DNA of 64,000 nucleotides from Pseudobutyrivibrio ruminis (GTDB lineage Bacteria; Bacillota; Clostridia; Lachnospirales; Lachnospiraceae). Of this stretch, positions 13,990 to 22,971 are shown piece by piece; the first letter of the stretch is position 1, and every line of letters begins with the position of its first letter. Location of the stretch: the NCBI RefSeq assembly GCF_015057245.1, contig NZ_SVET01000001.1, forward strand, positions 1-64,000, written 5' to 3'. The notes below the pieces were generated by a model, which worked only from the letters and a program-made list of their open reading frames with translations, was not told where the DNA came from and searched no databases. The position numbers and the translations under genes are program-made.

Positions 13990-14874
13990 TTATATTGTAA
14001 AGGTTGAAAAAATTTTGCTGCGGGTGATTTCAAGAAGTCCTAGATTTGAAAAACCATGGATTGTGATTCGAGAAATATCATCGGTGGTTAAACTACCTGC
14101 TACTTCAATCAATTTCTCCTCTTCTGCTTTTGATACTTTAAGTAGGTCAATAAGGATTATACCTGATATAGAACGTAATCTGATTTCCCTGAAAGCTGCT
14201 TCCAGTGCCTCTACATTAACCTCAAATGGATTTTGTTTTCCGTAGTTTTTGCCGGAATTGACATCGATTACAGTCAAAGCTTCTGTTGGTTCAATTACGA
14301 TGTTCCCACCAGATTTCAAATGACAGATTCTAGAACAAATATTATCTAATAGTTTAGTTAATCCATAGAGATTCCATAATGATAAGGAATCATCGATGTA
14401 ATATCTAAATGATGGATTAGCTTCATGGATGTCCGGCATATCAGTAATAACTTCGGTGTCAGAATCACAATATTTATCTAAATAATAGTTTATGAATGTA
14501 GGATTATCGGTATAGTCTTCATGCTTTATGAAGTTACAAGAATATGGCTTAATGCCTTTTCTATCCTGATAAATTTGAACGTAGAATTGATCTTCCTGGC
14601 ATACTTTTTTCTTGTCGGAATGCCTTGTGACATAAGAATCTGGAATAAGCTTTTTATTCTCGATATATCCCTTTGTGTTTGAATCAAGCTTTAGGATACA
14701 ACCGTCTACATCGTTAAGCACTTTTTCTACTGTAGCAAGATATACCTCGCCGATTTTGGTAACATCCAGATTGATAAAATCTACAGGCTTGTCAAATTCA
14801 TCAAAAGAAACAAGGAGCCGAAGCTCCTTATCTAAATATATTCCTTTTGTAATTACAACTTTTTTAATGTTCAT
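13990..14874 (-). CDS. Short ribonuclease G/E family protein
   Basis: 294 residues from the ATG at 14874 (AGGAG 9 nt upstream). An S1-like part lies near the N-terminus (GEVYLATVEKVL to GYIENKK). The catalytic core carries the two metal-binding aspartates in VIDVNSG and IILIDLL. RNase G and E are about 490 or more residues; this form ends at ITRSKI, before the zinc-link cysteines and small domain that drive tetramer formation. Such short forms occur next to TIGR03960 and DUF2344 genes in clostridia. It overlaps the DUF2344 gene by 11 bp. It probably cuts RNA. Confidence 0.85.
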   Translation of the reverse strand: MNIKKVVITKGIYLDKELRLLVSFDEFDKPVDFINLDVTKIGEVYLATVEKVLNDVDGCILKLDSNTKGYIENKKLIPDSYVTRHSDKKKVCQEDQFYVQIYQDRKGIKPYSCNFIKHEDYTDNPTFINYYLDKYCDSDTEVITDMPDIHEANPSFRYYIDDSLSLWNLYGLTKLLDNICSRICHLKSGGNIVIEPTEALTVIDVNSGKNYGKQNPFEVNVEALEAAFREIRLRSISGIILIDLLKVSKAEEEKLIEVAGSLTTDDISRITIHGFSNLGLLEITRSKIFSTFTI

Positions 14875-15580
14875 CTCCAATTTCTCCTAGAGAAACAAAG
14901 CTGTCTGGCTCTCCTGTATACATATCTACACGCTGAATGTCCAATGAAAGCTCGTCAAATTCAGGCAAACCTAAATACTCATGAAAGGCTTTTACTACAA
15001 GCTCTGGTTTAATGTTATCTGTACTGCCGCTTGAAAGAAGCAAATCGTATACAGGCACATTATCTTTTATTTCAAGGTTAAAGCGATAGATTAATGGTTT
15101 TAAATCTAGCTCTCTTTCGCCTTTTTTAGTTTTCTTAATAATATTTATAGAAGCAGCTTCATCAAAGAACTTTTCTTTTAAATCTATGATATTTTCGATA
15201 TAGCATGCATCATCCTTAGGATCTTTGTATGTAACGATATAGCTGGCAGCTGTAACTGCACTCATACATTTTTCAGCATTATCTGGAAGATATTTGAAAC
15301 CTGTAATTGCAAGGCCCTCGACCATGTTGCGATTAAGGCTTTCAAGACCTTCTTTTGATGATACTTCTTCCTTTAAATCGATATCCATATATTCGCCCAC
15401 AGATGTAAGTCCAACACCAAGAGGTGCTGCAAAAGACATAATCTGGTGTGGGTTGAATCCCTCAGAATATCTAATTGGGAGATTTGCTCTTTTTACGGCT
15501 TTCTGGAAAAATCTCATTAAATCCAAATGGCCAACATATCTCATTATTCCTGTTTTTTCAAATTTAACTCTAACGCGCAT
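14864..15580 (-). CDS. DUF2344 protein (TIGR03936), partner of the radical SAM protein
   Basis: 238 residues starting MRVRVKFEKTGIMRYVGHLDLMRF, the hallmark of TIGR03936, with the following SEGFNPHQIMSFAAPLGVG. The family occurs beside, or fused to, TIGR03960 radical SAM proteins; its reaction is unproven, probably tRNA or ribosome-related. It overlaps the TIGR03960 gene by 11 bp, so the two are co-translated. Confidence 0.9.
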   Translation of the reverse strand: MRVRVKFEKTGIMRYVGHLDLMRFFQKAVKRANLPIRYSEGFNPHQIMSFAAPLGVGLTSVGEYMDIDLKEEVSSKEGLESLNRNMVEGLAITGFKYLPDNAEKCMSAVTAASYIVTYKDPKDDACYIENIIDLKEKFFDEAASINIIKKTKKGERELDLKPLIYRFNLEIKDNVPVYDLLLSSGSTDNIKPELVVKAFHEYLGLPEFDELSLDIQRVDMYTGEPDSFVSLGEIGDEH

Positions 15581-17435
15581 TGTGACATACCCCCGAACCT
15601 ATAGATTTTGCGCCGCATCCGCTGCAGCCCATCTTACAATTTGGAGTAACCTTGCCAGCCATGGCGTTATTCCATTCTCTCTTTAAGAAATCCTTTGTTA
15701 CATGACAATCAATGAAATCCCAAGGGAAGATTTCGTCTAAATCACGCTGTCTATAAGCATAAAAATCGATTGAAATATTGTTTTTCTCAAATGCAGCAAG
15801 CCACTTATCAAAATCGAAATATTCACCCCAAGCATCGAAGAAGCATCCGCTATTGTATGCATCAAGAATTGCTGGACAAAGACGTCTGTCTCCTCTGGCA
15901 AATACACCCTCAAGAACAGTAACATCAGAATGATGCCAGTTGTATTTTAATGATTTTTGATTAAGCTGTGCTTTCATTTCGTCATTTACAACCTTAGCAC
16001 GGCGGAGATATTCTCCTGCTTCGTACATAGGAGCCCACTGGAATGGAGTAAATGGCTTTGGAACAAAGAAAGATGTAGATATAGTAATCTGACATCTACC
16101 CTGTCGCTGTTCCTTTGGAACTGTATCATAGTACGCAGCAGCAACTTCATTGGCAAGCTGAGGAATTGCTTTCATATCTTCGTCTGTTTCACCAGGTAAA
16201 CCTAACATGAAGTAGAATTTAACCTTGTTCCAGCCACCCTTAAATGCAAGTGTTGCACCACCGATAATGTCTTCTACTGTAAGTCCTTTATTAATGACAT
16301 TACGCATTCTTTGAGAACCTGCCTCTGGAGCAAATGTGATGCTTGATTTACGAACATCCTGAACCTTGCTCATTACATCCAAAGAAAATGCATCAATACG
16401 TAAGGATGGCAACGATACATTTACACCCTCTGATAAACAGTCGTCAATGAGAAAATCCATAAGCTCACCAAGTGCATGATAATCACTTGATGAAAGGGAA
16501 CTAAGGCTGATTTCTTCGTGACCGGTAGATGCTAATAATTCCTTGGCCTGAGCCTTTAATACTTCAACGGATTTTTCGCGATTTGGACGATAAATCATAC
16601 CAGCCTGGCAGAAACGACATCCACGAATACATCCGCGCTGTATCTCGAGCACAACTCTGTCCTGGATGGCACGAACAAATGGGATGAGCATCTTTGTTGG
16701 GTAACTAGATGAATCCATATCTTTAACAACCTGTCTTTCGACTGTTGCAGGAACATCAGCGTAGATTGGTTTGAAATCTGCTATTGTTCCATCTTCCTTG
16801 TATGACACTTCATAAAGAGATGGTACATATATGCCTGGAATATGACTGGCTTCTCTAAGGAAAGACTTTCTATCGAAGCCCTTTTTCTTGTGTACTTTGT
16901 AAAGCTCGAGAAGTGTTGGATAACTTGTCTCGCCTTCGCCTACGTAAACCAAATCTACAAAATCTGCGATTGGCTCTGGGTTTGTGGCACAAGGTCCACC
17001 AACAATAACGATAGGATCATCATTTTCTCTATCCCTGCTTAATAATGCAACTCCAGCTAAATCAAGAATTTGCAAAATATTTGTATAACACATTTCGTAT
17101 TGAAGTGTCATTCCAATAAAATCAAAACCTTTGATTGGGTCCTGTGATTCTAACGCAAAAAGAGGTATATTACGCTCCTTCATCAGATTATGCAAATCTG
17201 GCCATGGCGAATATACCCTTTCACAATATGTATCCTGACGCTTGTTGAGCATATCGTAAAGGATGGCAATTCCTAAATGAGACATACCGACTTCATAGAC
17301 ATCAGGAAAGCACATGGCAAATCTGATGTCTACGTCAGCAGGATTTTTGATTACGCTATTAAATTCATTGCCGATATAACGTGCAGGCTTATCAATCTGC
17401 ATCAAAATATCGTCTGGTAATGCTAATTTCTTCAT
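15570..17435 (-). CDS. B12-binding-domain radical SAM protein (TIGR03960)
   Basis: 621 residues. The N-terminal half has a B12-binding-like fold (FPDVYEVGMSHLG). The radical SAM core carries CIRGCRFC (C-x3-C-x2-C) near residue 270. The C-terminus has extra cysteines (CKMGCSGCGAK) that may hold a second cluster or pair with DUF2344. Substrate unknown. It starts 7 bp after hisIE with a weak ribosome-binding site, suggesting coupled translation at the end of the histidine operon. Confidence 0.9.
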   Translation of the reverse strand: MKKLALPDDILMQIDKPARYIGNEFNSVIKNPADVDIRFAMCFPDVYEVGMSHLGIAILYDMLNKRQDTYCERVYSPWPDLHNLMKERNIPLFALESQDPIKGFDFIGMTLQYEMCYTNILQILDLAGVALLSRDRENDDPIVIVGGPCATNPEPIADFVDLVYVGEGETSYPTLLELYKVHKKKGFDRKSFLREASHIPGIYVPSLYEVSYKEDGTIADFKPIYADVPATVERQVVKDMDSSSYPTKMLIPFVRAIQDRVVLEIQRGCIRGCRFCQAGMIYRPNREKSVEVLKAQAKELLASTGHEEISLSSLSSSDYHALGELMDFLIDDCLSEGVNVSLPSLRIDAFSLDVMSKVQDVRKSSITFAPEAGSQRMRNVINKGLTVEDIIGGATLAFKGGWNKVKFYFMLGLPGETDEDMKAIPQLANEVAAAYYDTVPKEQRQGRCQITISTSFFVPKPFTPFQWAPMYEAGEYLRRAKVVNDEMKAQLNQKSLKYNWHHSDVTVLEGVFARGDRRLCPAILDAYNSGCFFDAWGEYFDFDKWLAAFEKNNISIDFYAYRQRDLDEIFPWDFIDCHVTKDFLKREWNNAMAGKVTPNCKMGCSGCGAKSIGSGVCHNAR

Positions 17436-17442
17436 AAATAAT

Positions 17443-18723
17443 TTATCTTTGAGCTAACTCCGATGTGATGTCTTCCCATGTTACACCTTTTTCAGCCATG
17501 AGAACCATCATGTGATAAAGGAAATCAGATATTTCGTATTTGGTCTCCTCTGGGTCAGGATTTTTAGCTGCAATAACGATTTCTGTAGCTTCCTCTCCCA
17601 CCTTTTTAAGGATTTTATCAAGTCCTTTATCAAATAAATAATTAGTGTATGAGCCTTCCTTTGGATTCTTTTTTCTATCCAAAATAATGGCATAAACATC
17701 TTCGAAAACCTTAAGTGGATTTCGCTCAACATACTCCTTTTTAACTATTTCGTTGAAGAAGCAGCTTGGTGCGCCAGTATGACATGCTACTCCAACTTGA
17801 GAAACTTTCGCCAAAATAGTATCAAAATCACAATCAGCAGTCAATGACTTGACGTACTGTGTATGGCCGCTTGTTTCTCCTTTAACCCAAAGAGCTTTTC
17901 TTGAACGAGAATAGTATGTCATCTTGCCAGTACGTATTGTAGAGTTCAATGACTCTTCGTTCATGTAGGCAAGCATAAGAACTTCTCCTGTCTGGAAATC
18001 CTGAACTACAACTGGTACAAGGCCATCTGAGTTTGGTTTTAAATCTGACCAGCTAAGCTTTGGCTCGAAATTGTCCATTTTGATGCCAGAATCTGAAAGT
18101 TCACTCTTTAACTGCATGATATCTGTATCGGTATCATTGATAAAGGCACCAGAGATTCCTCTGATTTGATCTGATTTAAGTAATTTCTCTACATATGCAA
18201 AATCATTGTTATCAACCTGGACAATGTATGGAATGCTTGTGATATTTTCAAGCCCCTCTAAAAGAGTGGTGTTCATGATTAAAAGCTCGTGAACATTATC
18301 CTGAAGAAAATCCTTTGTTTTGAAAAGAAAATCTACAGTTGAAAGTGAAACAAGCATTTTGTTAGCACCAAATCTTGCAGATGCTTCTTTTATTAGGTCG
18401 ATAGTCTCTGGCTTTGAGCCGTTTAAAATAACTTCGATACAACCAGCGTATAAAAGTTTTTTAACATCTTCTAGGCGCTTAATATTTCCGCCGCCTGCTG
18501 TCTTAACCTGAACGTTACGATTAATTTCTCTAATAGCTAAAATGTTTTTCTCGTGCTCTTCATCTGTAGATGATAAATCATAGCAAATGATTTTATCGAT
18601 TCCGCTATCATCATAAACAGATGCAAGCTCTAATACGTCCTTTTTATTTTCAAGCTCTGTTGGACTTTTAACTGCCATTCCATCTTTGATGTAGATGGTG
18701 GCAACTATATTTTTGTGCTCCAT
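17443..18723 (-). CDS. hisI: HisIE with an N-terminal catalytically dead HisF/HisA-like barrel
   Basis: 426 residues in three parts. Residues 1-215 are a HisF/HisA-like half with the phosphate-binding AGGGNIKR at 76-83. Its two catalytic aspartates appear lost: Y11 stands where HisF has D11, and S128 stands near D130. Residues 222-330 are HisI, phosphoribosyl-AMP cyclohydrolase (HTGAPSCFF, metal cysteines). Residues 333-426 are HisE, phosphoribosyl-ATP pyrophosphatase (GEEATEIVIAAK). Together HisI and HisE do steps 2 and 3 of histidine synthesis. The front domain is an inferred scaffold or binding module. AGGAG precedes the ATG. Confidence 0.92.
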   Translation of the reverse strand: MEHKNIVATIYIKDGMAVKSPTELENKKDVLELASVYDDSGIDKIICYDLSSTDEEHEKNILAIREINRNVQVKTAGGGNIKRLEDVKKLLYAGCIEVILNGSKPETIDLIKEASARFGANKMLVSLSTVDFLFKTKDFLQDNVHELLIMNTTLLEGLENITSIPYIVQVDNNDFAYVEKLLKSDQIRGISGAFINDTDTDIMQLKSELSDSGIKMDNFEPKLSWSDLKPNSDGLVPVVVQDFQTGEVLMLAYMNEESLNSTIRTGKMTYYSRSRKALWVKGETSGHTQYVKSLTADCDFDTILAKVSQVGVACHTGAPSCFFNEIVKKEYVERNPLKVFEDVYAIILDRKKNPKEGSYTNYLFDKGLDKILKKVGEEATEIVIAAKNPDPEETKYEISDFLYHMMVLMAEKGVTWEDITSELAQR

Positions 18724-18745
18724 TGTAAATACCGCTCCTTTAATA

Positions 18746-19339
18746 CTAGATTGAACCCTTTGTTGTCATTGTATCTGCAATTCTAGGATCAATAGTGGTT
18801 GCCTCGTCTAAGGCTTTTGCAAAAGCTTTAAAAATCGCTTCACACATATGATGAGAATTGCCTGGTGTTAAAACTTTGATGTGAAGGTTCATAGCTGCAG
18901 AATATGAAATAGCATAGAAAAATTCTTTTACCATTTCTGTGTCCATATATCCTATTTTTTCTGTAGGAAAATCTGCTTCAAAGGATAAATATGGGCGATT
19001 ACATAAATCCACTGCAACAAGAACTAAAGTCTCATCCATAGGAAGAATGCAACTACCGTATCGCTTCATGCTTTTTTTACTGCCGCACGCTTTTTTGATT
19101 GCATTGCCAAGTACAATACCAGTATCTTCTATGGTATGATGACAATCGACCTGCAAATCTCCTCTGATTTCTGCAGTCATATCAAATAAGCCATGTCTTG
19201 TAAATGCATCAAGCATATGATCAAAAAATCCTATGCCTGAATTAACCTGACAGTTACCTGAACCATCTATTTTAAAATCGATGGTAATGTCTGTTTCTTT
19301 TGTTTTTCTAGCAACACGTGCTCTACGTTCTTCCGACAT
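18746..19339 (-). CDS. hisB: Imidazoleglycerol-phosphate dehydratase
   Basis: 197 residues, normal length for the single-domain enzyme. It has the two metal-ligand motifs FFDHMLDAF and HHTIEDTGI and a second-half CEAIFKAFAK. It converts imidazole-glycerol phosphate to imidazole-acetol phosphate. It lies between hisD (75 bp away) and hisIE (22 bp away) in the his operon. GGGGCGG precedes the ATG. Confidence 0.97.
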   Translation of the reverse strand: MSEERRARVARKTKETDITIDFKIDGSGNCQVNSGIGFFDHMLDAFTRHGLFDMTAEIRGDLQVDCHHTIEDTGIVLGNAIKKACGSKKSMKRYGSCILPMDETLVLVAVDLCNRPYLSFEADFPTEKIGYMDTEMVKEFFYAISYSAAMNLHIKVLTPGNSHHMCEAIFKAFAKALDEATTIDPRIADTMTTKGSI

Positions 19340-19414
19340 AACACCGCCCCAAATAATTATTTTTACAACCTTTTTTATTATACCTAAATATTACAAAATA
19401 TCAAAGTAACTATA

Positions 19415-20701
19415 TTACTCAAAACGCACTTTAATTGAGTTTGCATGTGCTGTCAGTTGCTCGTTGTTTGCAAACTTAACAATATCTGGATATACCTTTT
19501 CCAAAGCTTCCTTTGAGTAAGAAATAATGCTTGATTTCTTGATGAAATCGTCTACGGAAAGTGGTGAGAAAAATCTCGCTGTTCCATTAGTTGGAAGGAC
19601 GTGATTTGGTCCAGCAAAATAATCGCCTAATGGTTCCGATGAATACTGTCCAAGGAAAATTGCTCCAGCATTTTTAACGTAAGTCATATCCTCAAATGGA
19701 TTTGATGTTACGATTTCCAAGTGTTCTGACGCAATTGCATTTACGCAATCAATAGCATCTTTTTTGTTTTCTGCAATTAAGAGATAGCCAAAATTATCAA
19801 GTGACTTTTGAATGATATCTTTTCTCGATAGAATTTTTACAAAACGCTCTATCTCGCTTTCTACTTTATCAGCAAGCTCTGCTGAAGTTGTTACTAGGAT
19901 TGCTGAAGCTAATTCATCATGTTCAGCCTGCGAAAGAAGGTCTGCAGCAACATAAGTTGGATTAGCTGTTTCGTCTGCGAGTACCAATATCTCAGAAGGA
20001 CCAGCAATAGAATCGATTGAAACATATCCAAATACAGCCTTCTTAGCAAGAGCTACAAATATATTGCCTGGGCCAACAATCTTATCTACCTTTGCGATAG
20101 ATTCTGTTCCAAAGGCAAGAGCTGCGATTGCTTGTGCACCACCACACTTGTAAATTACATCAACCCCGGCTTCGTTAGCGGCTACTAGTGTACTTGGGTT
20201 GACTTTTCCTTCTTTGTTACAAGGTGTTGTCATGTATATTTCAGGAACTCCAGCAACCTTTGCTGGCATAACATTCATTAGAACCGATGATGGATATACA
20301 GCCTTTCCGCCAGGTACGTAAACACCTACTCTTGCAAGAGGTGATACTTTCTGGCCAAGGATAATACCTTCCTCGGATGTAAACCAGCTATTCTGCTTTT
20401 GTTTTGCGTGATAGCTTTCGATGTTTACAAGGGCTTTTCTTATTACCTCTACAAGCTCTTCTGGAACAAGACTGTAAGCCTCTTCTATTTCTTCTTTTGT
20501 TACAACAATATTAGAAGCGTTAATATCTGCTCCATCGAACTGCTTCGTATATGCGAATACAGCTTCATCACCCTTTTGACGTACCGTATTTACGATATCG
20601 TTTACAGTACTTTCATATTCGGTATATTGACTTGGGCTACGCTTAAGTAGTGATTCTAGTATGTTGTTTATCGTATCTTTGTTGAGCTTAAGCTTTCTCA
20701 T
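19415..20701 (-). CDS. hisD: Histidinol dehydrogenase
   Basis: 428 residues, normal length, with the family motifs VPGGKAVYPSSV, the zinc and substrate stretch SQAEHDE, and GPNHVLPT. It makes the last two oxidations to histidine with NAD. It overlaps hisG by 14 bp. Confidence 0.97.
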   Translation of the reverse strand: MRKLKLNKDTINNILESLLKRSPSQYTEYESTVNDIVNTVRQKGDEAVFAYTKQFDGADINASNIVVTKEEIEEAYSLVPEELVEVIRKALVNIESYHAKQKQNSWFTSEEGIILGQKVSPLARVGVYVPGGKAVYPSSVLMNVMPAKVAGVPEIYMTTPCNKEGKVNPSTLVAANEAGVDVIYKCGGAQAIAALAFGTESIAKVDKIVGPGNIFVALAKKAVFGYVSIDSIAGPSEILVLADETANPTYVAADLLSQAEHDELASAILVTTSAELADKVESEIERFVKILSRKDIIQKSLDNFGYLLIAENKKDAIDCVNAIASEHLEIVTSNPFEDMTYVKNAGAIFLGQYSSEPLGDYFAGPNHVLPTNGTARFFSPLSVDDFIKKSSIISYSKEALEKVYPDIVKFANNEQLTAHANSIKVRFE

Positions 20702-21347
20702 TTTCTAATGCTCCCTTCAGCTTTTCAATTAAATCTGTAATTCGTTCATTTTCCATTTTCATTGAAACCTGATTTACAACCATTCTTGCTGATAATGGAC
20801 AAACTTCTTCTAAAACTACAAGACCATTTTCTCTAAGTGTTGATCCTGTTTCTACAATATCTACAATCACCTCAGATAGACCTACGATAGGTGCTAATTC
20901 GATAGAACCATTTAGCTTAATGATTTCTACTGTTTGATTTTTGATATTGTAAAAATAGTCCTTTGCGATTCTAGGATATTTACTTGCTACACGAATAAGC
21001 TCATGATGCTTTAATAGCTCTGCTGCTTCGGCTGGTCCACACACGCACATCCGACATTTTCCAAAGCCAAGATCCAATACTTCGTAAATATTTCTATTTT
21101 CCTCTAGAATAGTATCCTCGCCAACAACACCAATATCTGCTGCGCCATATTCTACATATGTTGGCACATCAGGACCTTTTGCTAAGAAAAACTTAAGCTT
21201 TAAATCTTCATTAACAAAGATAAGCTTTCTAGTATCAGGATCCTTCATTTCTTCACAAGTAATACCAATAGTTTCAAAGAGCTCTAAGGTCTTTTTTGCT
21301 AAACGTCCTTTTCCAAGGGCAAATGTTAAATATCTATCTTCACTCAT
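20688..21347 (-). CDS. hisG: ATP phosphoribosyltransferase, short catalytic form (HisG-S)
   Basis: 219 residues: the short form, which lacks the C-terminal regulatory domain and works only in complex with HisZ. It starts with FALGKGRL and carries the PRPP loop DIVETGSTLREN. The HisZ partner gene lies directly upstream, overlapping by 4 bp. First step of histidine synthesis, feedback-inhibited through HisZ. Confidence 0.97.
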   Translation of the reverse strand: MSEDRYLTFALGKGRLAKKTLELFETIGITCEEMKDPDTRKLIFVNEDLKLKFFLAKGPDVPTYVEYGAADIGVVGEDTILEENRNIYEVLDLGFGKCRMCVCGPAEAAELLKHHELIRVASKYPRIAKDYFYNIKNQTVEIIKLNGSIELAPIVGLSEVIVDIVETGSTLRENGLVVLEEVCPLSARMVVNQVSMKMENERITDLIEKLKGALENEKA

Positions 21348-22333
21348 GACTGTCTCCTAAGTGCTAACATTAACTGATCAACTGTAATTGCAAAACCAAT
21401 AGCTGGAGCTTCCTTTCCAAAGTGGCTTAGAAGGGAATCGTATCTGCCTCCCTTTACAAGAGGCTCACCTACGCCGTAGGAATATCCTGTAAATATAATG
21501 CCTGTGTAGTATTTGTATTCAGAAATCATTCCTAGCTCAAATGAGATGTAATCCATCACCTTATTCTTGTTTAATAGCTCATATAGTTTTGCAAGGTACT
21601 CTAAAGCATCATAAACTTTTTTATATTTCTTAGCCTTTTCCATATATGGAGCCCATTCTTTAGGTGAATTCATTATTTTGCCTGTGATGTCAAACAAATC
21701 AATTAATCCGCGGCTCACTTCTGCTTGCTGTAAAAGCTCTTTTGCACCAAAGAAGTTTTTATTTGAAATAAGATTAATAAGCTTTTCTTCCTGGTCGTCA
21801 GAAAGGTTTGCTGCTTCAATTAACCCTCTAACAACATCGATATGGCCCACGCCAATTTCGAATTCTTTTAAGCCCAGCTTCTTTAACGCATTTACGGTAA
21901 TTGTAAGAATCTCTGCATCAGCATCAACAGAGCTATCTCCAATAAATTCACATCCTGCTTGAGTGCTTTCTTTTAATCGACCCTGAAGACTATGATAATT
22001 GATAAAAACATTTCCTTCATAAGAAAGCTTCACTGCCTCATCTGTATCAGAAAAATACATTGCAGCAGCTCTGGCTACTGAAGGTGTAATATCTGGTCTT
22101 AGGACTAGTGTATTACCGTCTCTGTCAAAGAACTTAAACATCTCGTTTGATTTGCAGCTACCTACTTCTTTTGAAAATGTATCAAAGTATTCAAATGTAG
22201 GTGTAGATATTGGAGAATATCCTGCCTCCTTAAAACATTTTCTAAGATTATAAAGGGCATCTAAACGCTGCTCATATTCACTGTTGTAAATGTCTCTAAC
22301 TCCTTCTGGAGTGTGTAATGTAAGATTTTTCAT
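21344..22333 (-). CDS. hisZ: ATP phosphoribosyltransferase regulatory subunit HisZ
   Basis: 329 residues, a histidyl-tRNA synthetase catalytic-core paralogue with motif-2-like LVLRPDITPSVARA and GGRYDSLLS near the C-terminus. There is no anticodon-binding domain, which separates HisZ from HisRS. It is the first gene of hisZ-G-D-B-IE, with its own promoter. Confidence 0.95.
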   Translation of the reverse strand: MKNLTLHTPEGVRDIYNSEYEQRLDALYNLRKCFKEAGYSPISTPTFEYFDTFSKEVGSCKSNEMFKFFDRDGNTLVLRPDITPSVARAAAMYFSDTDEAVKLSYEGNVFINYHSLQGRLKESTQAGCEFIGDSSVDADAEILTITVNALKKLGLKEFEIGVGHIDVVRGLIEAANLSDDQEEKLINLISNKNFFGAKELLQQAEVSRGLIDLFDITGKIMNSPKEWAPYMEKAKKYKKVYDALEYLAKLYELLNKNKVMDYISFELGMISEYKYYTGIIFTGYSYGVGEPLVKGGRYDSLLSHFGKEAPAIGFAITVDQLMLALRRQS

Positions 22334-22384
22334 TTCGCACCTCTTGTATAAACTTATACTTTAGTCTGCTAATGTAATAAAGTG

Positions 22385-22413
22385 ATTATACAATATAATT
22401 GCCCCACAGTCAA
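22385..22413 (-). promoter_or_regulatory. his operon promoter
   Basis: TTGACT (22408-22413), a 17-nt spacer and TATAAT (22385-22390) on the minus strand, near consensus. The -35 and spacer lie within the hairpin that follows recU. No room is left for a T-box leader. Confidence 0.75.
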
Positions 22414-22431
22414 ATAGACCATGAGGCAATT
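22397..22431 (-). terminator. Hairpin after recU (weak terminator) overlapping the his promoter
   Basis: AATTGCCTCA with TGGGGCAATT, a 10-bp stem with one wobble pair and a long loop, followed by only a weak T-rich stretch on the minus strand. Confidence 0.45.
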
Positions 22432-22440
22432 GCATTGTTA

Positions 22441-22971
22441 TTATTTTCTATTTTTTAAATCTACGTTTATCATATCAAGATAAGGAACTAGCAGATTTGG
22501 CTTTGTAGTAAAGAAATATTTTTCATCAAGCTCTTCTATCCTAAAGCTCTTTCTGCCTCCCTCTTGCATTCTATCCCAAAATTCCTTTAGCTTTTCAAAG
22601 GTCAGATAATAATATACATCTCTCTCGCTAAAGAAAATAAGAATAAATGCTAGACCATCTTGGGCCTCCCAATTTCCCATGAAATTCACCTGGTGTTCAT
22701 GTATGTTTTGAAGGGGAAATGTGTCTTTATTACATTCCTTTGCATCAAAACATACAGGAATCCCCTGGATTGCACCCACATAATCGACGGTAGATTTTTG
22801 GTCGAAGTAAGCAAGGGTTATATGACCCTTGTTATCCATATCGATAGGTGTGATAGGTGTTGGTATCTTTTGAATGAGGGCTAATCCATTTTCAGCATAT
22901 ACCTCATTTGTTTTATTAATAAATTCTTCGAATGTGGAACCGCGAAGTCCACGTGATTTATATGTAGCCAT
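22441..22971 (-). CDS. recU: Holliday-junction resolvase RecU
   Basis: 176 residues from the ATG at 22971 (GGGGAG 5 nt upstream; the frame extends 45 bp further but without homology). The family run YKSRGLRGSTFEEFIN opens the protein and the nuclease core has CFDAKE with AYFDQKSTVDY metal ligands. It cuts four-way junctions. It overlaps the pseudouridine synthase gene by 14 bp. In bacilli recU pairs with a PBP; here it follows rluA and ygiQ genes. Confidence 0.94.
   Translation of the reverse strand: MATYKSRGLRGSTFEEFINKTNEVYAENGLALIQKIPTPITPIDMDNKGHITLAYFDQKSTVDYVGAIQGIPVCFDAKECNKDTFPLQNIHEHQVNFMGNWEAQDGLAFILIFFSERDVYYYLTFEKLKEFWDRMQEGGRKSFRIEELDEKYFFTTKPNLLVPYLDMINVDLKNRK

Noticed and set aside
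22334..22440. T-box or other riboswitch before hisZ
   Set aside because: Only about 40 bases separate the promoter from the start codon, too few for such an element.
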